The notes beneath the pieces were generated by a model that made no database searches, had not been told where the DNA came from, and worked only from the letters and a program-made list of their open reading frames with translations. Made by a program: the position numbers and the translations under genes. Below, in pieces: positions 31,210-38,071 of a DNA stretch of 64,000 bases; position 1 is the first letter of the stretch; each line of letters starts with the position of its first letter. The stretch covers positions 1 to 64,000 of the forward strand of contig NZ_LIUQ01000018.1 of the NCBI RefSeq assembly GCF_001276715.1, given 5' to 3'. The DNA is from Planktothricoides sp. SR001 (lineage in GTDB: Bacteria > Cyanobacteriota > Cyanobacteriia > Cyanobacteriales > Laspinemataceae).

Positions 31210-31746
31210 ATGGTAAAAATTATCCAACGAAATGTCACCCCTGATGAAGCGAATTTACTGGTCAAAGAAATCCAGGGAACTCCTTATATTGTTGGTTATA
31301 CATTCTCAGAATGGATGCAAGCGGAAAATATCCGCATTGCGGAAGATGACAATGGGCATCTCATGGGAGTTAGTTTAAATAGTGACTTTGCTCAAAATTG
31401 GACAAAAATCGCTGTTTTATATGTCCGGGAAGCGTATCGCGGTCAAGGAATTGGCAAACGCTTATTTTATGCTGCCTGTGAAGAGGCGATCGCCCGCAAC
31501 AGAAATATTTACACCATTAGTGCCAAACCGATTGTGATTCTTATGATTAATGATTTGGGTTTTGCCACTTTTCCCGGTTTATTCTCATTTCCAGAAAGCC
31601 TGCAAAACCACCGCAGCATTATTTACGGGCATACCCTAAAATGGTTGGCTAATTTCTATAGAATTAAGGAAATAATTAGAAAGCATTATGTTTACAAATT
31701 GAAAGAAAACTTTGTTTATGCCATTCGCTTAAAATCTCCTGGTTGA
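31210..31746 (+). CDS. GNAT family N-acetyltransferase
   Basis: 178 residues with a GNAT fold. The acetyl-CoA pyrophosphate-binding motif A is LYVREAYRGQGIGKRLFYAA (Q/R-x-x-G-x-G/A at RGQGIG). The preceding strand IAEDDNGHLMGVSL and the following NIYTISAKPIVILMINDLGF (motif B region) fit. It transfers an acetyl group to an amine on an unknown small molecule or protein. The C-terminal 45 residues (WLANFYRIKEIIRKHYVYKL) form a basic helical extension. It stands alone between repeats and a tRNA gene. An A-rich leader precedes the ATG but there is no clear Shine-Dalgarno site. Confidence 0.8.
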   Translation: MVKIIQRNVTPDEANLLVKEIQGTPYIVGYTFSEWMQAENIRIAEDDNGHLMGVSLNSDFAQNWTKIAVLYVREAYRGQGIGKRLFYAACEEAIARNRNIYTISAKPIVILMINDLGFATFPGLFSFPESLQNHRSIIYGHTLKWLANFYRIKEIIRKHYVYKLKENFVYAIRLKSPG

Positions 31747-31868
31747 AACCAAGTAACCGCTGTAAGAAAGAAAACCGCTATCCCACTTAAGCCCAAAAAA
31801 GCACTAAAAAACTACTCTGACCAATTTGGAGAGTGGCTAAAACCTTCACCGTATCAGGGTTTTACCTA

Positions 31869-31941
31869 AGCCGATGACGGGAGTCGAACCCGTGGCCATT
31901 CGATTACGAATCGAATGCTCTGGCCTCTGAGCTACACCGGC
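31869..31941 (-). tRNA. trnT-CGU: tRNA-Thr (CGU anticodon)
   Basis: Minus-strand sequence GCCGGTGTAGCTCAG...ACCCGTGGTTCGA-type folds as a cloverleaf: acceptor GCCGGTG with CATCGGC, D loop GCTCAGAGGCCAGAGC, anticodon stem TTCGA/TCGAA around loop TTCGTAA (anticodon CGT, reading ACG), and T arm CGGGTTCGACTCCCG. The discriminator is U, and CCA is not encoded. 73 bases. No other gene lies in 31747-32163; imperfect direct repeats of gtcaggggtgact occur at 32047-32085. Confidence 0.95.
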
Positions 31942-32163
31942 AATGAACACATACACTGATTATAGCAGAGGTGCTGAAATTTGCATAGAGGTGAAGCAGA
32001 AGAATTATCGGCAACCGAGTTAAGTCATTCCGGGTCATTCCGGGTCTGTCAGGGGTGACTGTCAGGGGTGACTGTCAGGGGTGCCAATTTCCGCAGCTTT
32101 TGTCAATAATATAGACTGAAGTTGATTTTGCCAAACCATTAAGGATTCTGAAGGATTGTCATT

Positions 32164-33123
32164 ATGCCTACTTATACTGGAATTTCGAGTGAAGCGTTTC
32201 GCCATCCCCTCGATCGCGAAGCGGAGGAAGCTTTACGCAGTCTGCCCGGATTTGAACTCCTAGCCAGCAAATTTGTGGAATTTATCTATGAACGGCCTCA
32301 ATTTGTCTATCACATGGGCAATAGTATCCAAGTTGGGCCGCGTCAGTATCCCACCTTGTACGGAATTTTTCGGGAATGTGTCAGGGATTTAGATGTTTAC
32401 CCAGAACCGACTCTGTTTGTCAGCCAAAATCCGGTGGTGAATGCCTATTCCTTGGGCAAAGAACATCCGTATATTGTGATCAATACGGGGCTGTTAGATA
32501 TTCTCAATGAAACAGAAATTCGCTCGGTAATTGCCCATGAACTCGGCCATATTAAATGCGAGCATACTATTTTAATTCAAATGGCAATTTGGGCGATTAA
32601 CTTTGCTTCAACCCTAGGAGAAATGACGATGGGCTTAGGCAATTTAATCGGCAGCGGCTTGATTTTCGCGTTTTATGAATGGCGACGCAAAGCCGAATTA
32701 TCGGCAGATCGCGCTTCCCTGTTGGTCATGGATGATTTAAATCCAGTAATGTATAGCATGATGAAAATTGCCGGGGGAAGTCACCAGTTTAGCCATGAAT
32801 GTCACTTAGATGAATTTATTAAACAGTCGGAAAATTATCAGGAACTTGACGATGATAATCTGAATCAGTTGTATAAGTTTTTGCTGTACAACGGGGCACA
32901 AGGTATGATGTTAAGTCATCCGTTTCCCGTGGAACGCCTTAGCTATTTGCGAGAGTGGGCAGTTTCACGAGAATATCAACAAATTAGAGCCGGGAATTAT
33001 GCTCGGGCAGGAGCACAAGGGTCGGTGCCAGTGCGTTCTGAATCTTCATCGGATGAAGCGGAAAGGTTGCGGCGGCAAATTGAGGAGTTGCAACAGCAAA
33101 TCGATCGGATTAAGTCCAAGTAA
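32164..33123 (+). CDS. M48 family metallopeptidase
   Basis: 319 residues. The zinc site HELGH is at 125-129 (SVIAHELGHIKCEHT), and the third ligand region is RKAELSADRASL, in the EXXXD style of M48 (Ste24/HtpX) proteases. Hydrophobic segments near 140-170 (MAIWAINFASTLGEMTMGL, LIGSGLIFAF) are too weak for a firm multi-pass call, so the enzyme is peripheral or shallowly membrane-associated. The N-terminal YTGISSEAFRHPLD is typical of cyanobacterial members. The last 25 residues are a coiled coil (EAERLRRQIEELQQQIDRI). Likely role is protein quality control. It ends 13 bases before the next gene, so the two are probably co-transcribed. Confidence 0.88.
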   Translation: MPTYTGISSEAFRHPLDREAEEALRSLPGFELLASKFVEFIYERPQFVYHMGNSIQVGPRQYPTLYGIFRECVRDLDVYPEPTLFVSQNPVVNAYSLGKEHPYIVINTGLLDILNETEIRSVIAHELGHIKCEHTILIQMAIWAINFASTLGEMTMGLGNLIGSGLIFAFYEWRRKAELSADRASLLVMDDLNPVMYSMMKIAGGSHQFSHECHLDEFIKQSENYQELDDDNLNQLYKFLLYNGAQGMMLSHPFPVERLSYLREWAVSREYQQIRAGNYARAGAQGSVPVRSESSSDEAERLRRQIEELQQQIDRIKSK

Positions 33124-33136
33124 TTCAAATTGGTTT

Positions 33137-34492
33137 ATGTCTAAATACGGCTACCTCTATCGATTGGTAGGGGCGATCGCCATTTCCTCTGCTACTTTAT
33201 CCCTGACTCTGGCGACGGTGATGCGATTGCCCATTGCCGCGCGATCGGCCAAACCACTCAACCTGTTGACTGTCTCCAGACCGGCAGATCCGTTTCGAGA
33301 AGCGATCGGCCAAGCAACCAGGGCGGCAACTCTGGCTCAAAACGCCTTCAGTCCCACAGACTGGAACCAAGTAGCAATGGCTTGGATCGAGGCAGTGGCT
33401 TGGATGCAAAGCGTTCCACCCAATAGTCCTAAACGGGTATTTGCCGAGAAAAAAGTCGTGGAATATTTAGAAAATTTCACCCAAGCACAACGAAGGGCGG
33501 CGGGAAATTTTGGCTTATCTTATCCCACCCTTGGCAGCGAAATCCTCGATAGACAATTGGAACTGTACTTGTCTTATATTGCTGCCGTGGGTATTCCCGA
33601 TGTGGCGATAATTGGCAGTTCTCGGGCTTTGCAAGGGATCGATCCAAGTGTCTTACAGCAAGCCTTAGCTGCCCGGGGCTATCCGGGGTTAAGAATTTTT
33701 AACTTTAGTGTCAATGGTGCAACGGCTCAAGTGGTCAATTTTATGTTGAGCAAATTGTTAACCCCCAACCAACTCCCCCGAATGATTATCTGGGCAGATG
33801 GCTTGCGAGCATTTAATAATGGTCGATTTGATCGCACCTACAACGAGATTCTCAATTCTCCGGGCTATCAACTCTTAATGTCCGGCACTCGCCCGACTCT
33901 GGGGTCGCAACTGCCCGCTACCGCTATCAGCGAAGAGACTTTTCACGCCAAACAGCTTTATAGTTATCAGCCGGTAGTCCATCATGAAACCTGGGATGAC
34001 CCAGGGGTAATGATGCCAGGAATTTTGGCTCAAGGGGGTTCAGGCAGTTCTTTGTTTGAGGCCATTGATGCCAATGGTTTTAGAGCCGTCTCTACTGGAT
34101 TTAATCCGTCGGTTTATTATCGACAAAATCCGCGAGTATCGGGAAATTATGATGGGGACTATGCCCGGTTTCAACTCGGAGGGAGTCAAGATGCGGCATT
34201 GCGATCGGTGGTAGCCCTAACCAAAGCCCGGAGAATTCCCTTGTTGGTGGTCAACTTGCCCGTCACCAATGACTACTTGGACAGTAGCCGCAGTTATCGC
34301 CAACAACAATTTCGTCAATATATGCAGAATCAGGCGCGATCGCTCGGCTTTGTCTGGCGGGACTATTCCCAGGGAAATCTCAGCCGCAATGAATACTTTG
34401 AAGACCCCAGTCATCTCAACCGCTTTGGCGCAGCGGCAGTGGCGCGGCAACTAGCAGCGGATCAAGCTCTGCGCTGGCCGAGAAGACAGTAG
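33137..34492 (+). CDS. Membrane-anchored SGNH-like (DltD/AlgX-type) protein
   Basis: 451 residues from the ATG at 33137; an ORF opening at 32999 overlaps the M48 gene and its first part is not credible. An N-terminal hydrophobic anchor (LVGAIAISSATLSLTLATV) is followed by a helical region. The core starts with AIIGSSRALQGIDPSV (Gly-Ser-Ser block I, probable nucleophile Ser), then FNFSVNGATAQVVNFML and IWADGLRAFNNG. Near the C-terminus, YFEDPSHLNRFGAAAV holds the Asp-x-x-His pair of an SGNH hydrolase. Such proteins modify cell-surface polysaccharides or their acyl groups outside the membrane; the substrate here is unknown. It is co-directional with the M48 protease. Confidence 0.75.
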   Translation: MSKYGYLYRLVGAIAISSATLSLTLATVMRLPIAARSAKPLNLLTVSRPADPFREAIGQATRAATLAQNAFSPTDWNQVAMAWIEAVAWMQSVPPNSPKRVFAEKKVVEYLENFTQAQRRAAGNFGLSYPTLGSEILDRQLELYLSYIAAVGIPDVAIIGSSRALQGIDPSVLQQALAARGYPGLRIFNFSVNGATAQVVNFMLSKLLTPNQLPRMIIWADGLRAFNNGRFDRTYNEILNSPGYQLLMSGTRPTLGSQLPATAISEETFHAKQLYSYQPVVHHETWDDPGVMMPGILAQGGSGSSLFEAIDANGFRAVSTGFNPSVYYRQNPRVSGNYDGDYARFQLGGSQDAALRSVVALTKARRIPLLVVNLPVTNDYLDSSRSYRQQQFRQYMQNQARSLGFVWRDYSQGNLSRNEYFEDPSHLNRFGAAAVARQLAADQALRWPRRQ

Positions 34493-34987
34493 CCATTTAT
34501 CCCCCATCGAGTCATAGACAGTGGCAAAGCCAGTGAGGAATGATTGTTAAAAGTTTGTTTCAACGACAACCGATGTGCCATGATTCGCCATAAAGTAAAT
34601 TAAATAAGGGTCATCTTTTATGAGTGGTGGTTGTCTCAAATGAGGAAGAATCATCCCATTGATTCAGTAAACGGCGGTAAAATGTCGTGGACAATTCCCG
34701 GATTGACAGCCCATAGCCCAGTTTCTTGAGCCTTTTTTTCTCTGTCAATATTCGGACAAATATTCGGACAAGATATTGGGATCGGATATGGGGACTAGAT
34801 CATCCACAACATCATGGACAACATATTGGTGCAAAATAATACATTAAAGCTTTCTATTGACCCTTGACCGCAAACAGTGAAGCGCTAACCGTTAACCGTT
34901 AACCGTCAACCGTCAATTAATCAAGCTTTTTCAGGCGATTGCAAATTTGATTGGAAATATTCAATTGGAAATAGGAGTATAAACCTT
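34493..34987. other. Intergenic gap with heptamer repeat
   Basis: A 495-base non-coding gap before the V4R operon. The heptamer gttaacc or gtcaacc is repeated five times at 34885-34915, and an AGGAG ribosome site lies at 34974. Direct repeats of caaatattcggaca occur near 34750-34770. No gene found. Confidence 0.5.
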
Positions 34988-35689
34988 ATGGTCGTCTCCA
35001 CGGGTCAACAAGCAGCTACCCAACTCACACATTCTCTCCGAGCCAAACATCCCAAAAAGCATAATCATTACGGGTTTAAGGACTTTTTTCATTTTGATGC
35101 CGCCCAGGGCAGCATTACCGACTGGAATCAGTCTCGGAATATTTTGACCAGTGAAGATTTTATTATTGGGTTAGTGGAAGGATTAGAAGAAGAAGTGGGT
35201 CCTGCTTCTTCGGTGATTATGTACACCATTGGCGAAGAATGGGGCAACAAAGATGCTGCTTTTTTTAAAGAATGGTTTGAAAAAGAATATGAACGAGAAG
35301 TGCGCCAGACAAATTTAATGTTTTTATTGGAAACATGGTGGTGGCCTTTTACTTCTCAAGGGTGGGGACGATGGGAAGTCGATTTGAGCGATCGCAAACA
35401 TGGATTTATGTTCATTAACTTATTTGATTCTGCCGTAGCTCGCACCCTGGGAGATGTGGGCAAACCTGTTTGTTATATCTACGCGGGGTTATTTGCCGGT
35501 TTCTTTAGCTGCTTAGTGAAAAAACCCTTAAGCTGCATTGAACTGCAATGCTACTCAATGGGCGAAACTTACTGTAAATTTCTCATCGGCAACAAAGATC
35601 GGATTGATGCGGCTGCTTTTTGGCAAAATGAAGGAGCCACCGCTAACGATATTCAACGACGAATGCAATCTGGGGATCGATTAAAATGA
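34988..35689 (+). CDS. V4R-domain protein (Slr0144-like)
   Basis: 233 residues. A V4R (4-vinyl reductase) domain spans about 50-215: GLVEGLEEEVGPASSVIMYT, EEWGNKDAAFFKEWFE, WWWPFTSQGWGRWEVD and the closing CIELQCYSMGETYCKFLIG, whose cysteines resemble the small-molecule or metal site of this domain. The order V4R, short protein, phycobilin-like protein, V4R, TPR matches my memory of slr0144-slr0147 and slr0151 in Synechocystis, the high-light-induced PAP operon linked to photosystem II assembly. V4R domains are thought to bind tetrapyrroles or hydrophobic ligands. It has a good ribosome site and overlaps the next gene by four bases (ATGA). The homology to Slr0144 is an inference from order and domain. 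Confidence 0.8.
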   Translation: MVVSTGQQAATQLTHSLRAKHPKKHNHYGFKDFFHFDAAQGSITDWNQSRNILTSEDFIIGLVEGLEEEVGPASSVIMYTIGEEWGNKDAAFFKEWFEKEYEREVRQTNLMFLLETWWWPFTSQGWGRWEVDLSDRKHGFMFINLFDSAVARTLGDVGKPVCYIYAGLFAGFFSCLVKKPLSCIELQCYSMGETYCKFLIGNKDRIDAAAFWQNEGATANDIQRRMQSGDRLK

Positions 35690-35961
35690 GCAATGGTAGG
35701 ACTTTACTAAAACTATCAGTCGATCAGTTTTTTAGCCAATGTAACTGGGCTGGTCAACCCCTAGCAATTCTGGAAAATATCGATCAAGAAACTGTTCCCG
35801 AAATTCGACTAAGTTTATTGGTGGCAGAATATTTCCGCTTAATTCCCTGGGAAGGAACTCCTATTATCGGTTCTTTACCAAAAGTCTCCGCTAATCTTGA
35901 TTTGCTAGAAAATGATCCGCTTGAGGATGTCACCCTTGAGGATCTCCTCGACTCTTTTTAG
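35686..35961 (+). CDS. Small conserved protein of the PAP-like operon (Slr0145-like)
   Basis: 91 residues, start ATG overlapping the stop of the V4R gene (ATGA), so translational coupling is expected. It begins with LLKLSVDQFFSQCNWAG and ends with an acidic tail (NDPLEDVTLEDLLDSF). No membrane segment or catalytic motif. Position between the V4R gene and the phycobilin-like gene matches the slr0145 position in Synechocystis. Function unknown; a role in photosystem II assembly is inferred from context. Confidence 0.7.
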   Translation: MSNGRTLLKLSVDQFFSQCNWAGQPLAILENIDQETVPEIRLSLLVAEYFRLIPWEGTPIIGSLPKVSANLDLLENDPLEDVTLEDLLDSF

Positions 35962-36052
35962 TATGCTTGAGTAGTAGGGGGGGGCTGGGGGGTTGCCCAC
36001 CCTACATATTGCTGACATACTATTTGTCCACATCTACCTAAGAATTAACGCT

Positions 36053-36529
36053 ATGCATCCAGAGCTTTTGAGCCTACTAGAAACGGCTGAACAGCGATAC
36101 CTAGAACCGAAAGAGATTGAACTTTATCGTCGTCATGCGGCATCTTTGAATAGACGCTTACAAACCTATGAACTACTGCGAGAACAAGAAACGAATATTT
36201 TTCAAGCGATCGCCGATGGATTAGTCAAGATATTGCCCAATGAGAGCGAACAAAACTTAGAACGGTGTTTGAAATATTGGTTATTGATTGTTCGCTATAG
36301 TGCGACGGCGATGCTGATCAACGATCTTTCTTATTTACAAAACCGTTTACAGGATTGGGTGAAAGGTTTCCTAGAAACTTATGAAACCTATCAAATTGAT
36401 GTCCAGATTTATGAATTGCTGATGCAGGAATCAACAAACCATCTATCTCCAGACGATCTTAGGTTATTAGAGCCGGTTTTTCAAAAAGCCAAAGATTTAA
36501 TTATCCCGACCGAAACCGGCAATTCCTGA
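36053..36529 (+). CDS. Phycobilisome-like (allophycocyanin-fold) protein, Slr0146-like
   Basis: 158 residues from the ATG at 36053; the frame is open from 35993 but begins with non-conserved sequence. All-helical, with a phycobiliprotein-like pattern: ELLSLLETAEQRYLEPKEI at the start, LERCLKYWLLIVRYSATAML where phycobiliproteins have the chromophore Cys and R-x-x-x-Y helix, then LETYETYQIDVQIYELLMQE resembling the LRETYNSLGVP segment. It keeps a Cys in the bilin-Cys region but lacks the MAACLRD context, so bilin attachment is uncertain. It could be a bilin or chlorophyll-precursor carrier or scaffold in photosystem II assembly. Located 31-91 bases downstream of the Slr0145-like gene. Confidence 0.65.
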   Translation: MHPELLSLLETAEQRYLEPKEIELYRRHAASLNRRLQTYELLREQETNIFQAIADGLVKILPNESEQNLERCLKYWLLIVRYSATAMLINDLSYLQNRLQDWVKGFLETYETYQIDVQIYELLMQESTNHLSPDDLRLLEPVFQKAKDLIIPTETGNS

Positions 36530-36576
36530 TAAATGACAAAGATTTTCATTCAAGTAAATAGTGATGAGGCACCAGC

Positions 36577-37245
36577 ATGATTTCTATCGCCAATTTGTTA
36601 GAAGACAACGAGAAACTTTCGGGAAATTATTTTGCCTGGGATGTTTATGTGAAGGGGGATTTAGAATTAGGATTATTAGAGAATCGTCGGGGCGATCGCC
36701 TCTTGGCTTTACCCGATACCCTGATTGAGGCTATTTACAGCGGCTTGGAAAAAGAAACGGGATCCGCCACCCGTTTAGTTTTGTTTAATTGTGGCAAATG
36801 GTGGGGCAAGAATTTATATGTGCGGTTCTGCGAAGAAATCCAGGATTACTATAATAAATCAATTGCCGAAATGGACATGATTTCTTTTGTCCAATGTTTG
36901 CAACAATTTTGGAAAACTCATGGCTGGGGATTATTTGAATTTGACCAAAATTATTATCAAAAAGGATTTTTGGTCTTTAAAATTACTAATTCTTCTTTTG
37001 CCAAAAAAACCGAGAACTGGTCGGGGCCTGCTTGTTTTTTAGAAGCGGGAATTTTAACTAGCTATTTTAGTCAACTCACGGGGCGAGAACTTGCCTGCGT
37101 GCAAACCACTTGTGAATCCCTTGGGGCTGATTGTAATCGGTTTATTTTGGGCTTGCCAGACCGTCTGGAACCTGTGGAAGGTTGGGTGACAGAAGGTTTA
37201 GACCATGAGACGATTATGCATCGATTGTCTGAAACCAAAAATTGA
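36577..37245 (+). CDS. V4R-domain protein (Slr0147-like)
   Basis: 222 residues, a second V4R protein that is only moderately similar to the one at 34988. It shares GLEKETGSATRLVLFNCGKWWG, the WKTHGWGLFEFD segment and a C-terminal CVQTTCESLGADCNRFILGL with three cysteines. The two V4R genes flank the phycobilin-like gene, an arrangement that suggests the two proteins work together, perhaps as a heteromer. It starts 47 bases after the preceding stop. A GC-rich inverted repeat (gggggcggcgatcg...gatccgccccc) at 37290-37321 follows and may end or attenuate transcription before the TPR gene. Confidence 0.78.
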   Translation: MISIANLLEDNEKLSGNYFAWDVYVKGDLELGLLENRRGDRLLALPDTLIEAIYSGLEKETGSATRLVLFNCGKWWGKNLYVRFCEEIQDYYNKSIAEMDMISFVQCLQQFWKTHGWGLFEFDQNYYQKGFLVFKITNSSFAKKTENWSGPACFLEAGILTSYFSQLTGRELACVQTTCESLGADCNRFILGLPDRLEPVEGWVTEGLDHETIMHRLSETKN

Positions 37246-37289
37246 AGCCAAAAATTAAAGATGTTTGGTCTTAATTTGCTGGGTAAAAT

Positions 37290-37328
37290 TGGGGGCGGCG
37301 ATCGCACATCAGATCCGCCCCCAATTTT
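37290..37328 (+). terminator. Hairpin between the second V4R gene and the TPR gene
   Basis: AAAATTGGGGGCGG pairs with CCGCCCCCAATTTT around a loop that includes gcgatcgcacatcagat. It may attenuate or end the PAP-like operon transcript. Confidence 0.55.
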
Positions 37329-37433
37329 ATGTCTGATTGATCTTATCTCTGATTGATCTGCTGATGGGCTGTCGCGCCAATTGGATATCCGGCTCGATAC
37401 AATATTGATCAAGTAATAATAAGTTCTCAGACT

Positions 37434-37970
37434 ATGAGCATTAAAAATAAAAATTTAATTGCCGGACTGGAAGCCCTGAAAGCCAAGGATTACGAAGAAG
37501 CAATTTTTCAACTGGAAATCGTTTGTGAGACGGAACTGGATCAAACAACCATCGAAAAAGCCCAGATCAATTTGGTAGCGGCTTATGAACAAAATAACCA
37601 AATTGAAAAAGCCCTAGAAACTTGTCAAATGCTTACGGATAGCAAAAATCCCATCCACAAAAAATGGGCGAAGTCGGAAATGCCCCATTTGGCCAAGGTA
37701 TATACGGCAATTTTAGAAGCACGGGCAAAAGCCAGCCGCAAAACCGCGAAACAGAAAGCCATTCACTGGTTGGTTGAATTTATTAAACGCTATCCCCAAA
37801 CGATTTTATATGCTTATCAAGTTAAGTCGATTTGGCAGAAAGTGCAGCAACGCTGGGAACCAATTCAGGAATTTATGGATCGCACCGGGGAGGCGATCGT
37901 TTATAAACTGATTGAATGGTTTCCTAAGTTTACCCAAAAACTTAAGCAAATTACCCAAAAACAAAAGTAA
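37434..37970 (+). CDS. TPR-type helical protein (possibly Slr0151-like)
   Basis: 178 residues. The N-terminal half contains TPR-like helix pairs (LIAGLEALKAKDYEEAIFQL, AQINLVAAYEQNNQIEKALETCQML). The rest is basic and helical (ASRKTAKQKAIHWLVEFIKR) and ends with KFTQKLKQITQKQK. In Synechocystis the PAP operon also contains a TPR protein, Slr0151, linked to photosystem II repair; the shared position supports a related role here. It is shorter than Slr0151 as I remember it. There is no signal peptide. Separated from the V4R gene by a hairpin, so it may have its own promoter. Confidence 0.65.
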   Translation: MSIKNKNLIAGLEALKAKDYEEAIFQLEIVCETELDQTTIEKAQINLVAAYEQNNQIEKALETCQMLTDSKNPIHKKWAKSEMPHLAKVYTAILEARAKASRKTAKQKAIHWLVEFIKRYPQTILYAYQVKSIWQKVQQRWEPIQEFMDRTGEAIVYKLIEWFPKFTQKLKQITQKQK

Positions 37971-38071
37971 TATTGGGATTGCCTCTGTTTGACTAAAGAT
38001 GGTTTACAGTAGGGCTTCACTAGATTCAATACAAAGAAATATTCTTTACTTTGAAAAGCTGGAAAAATTTA

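Noticed and set aside
32999-33136. N-terminal extension of the SGNH-like protein overlapping the M48 gene
   Set aside because: The extension is the out-of-frame reading of the M48 coiled-coil tail; the anchor begins at the ATG at 33137.
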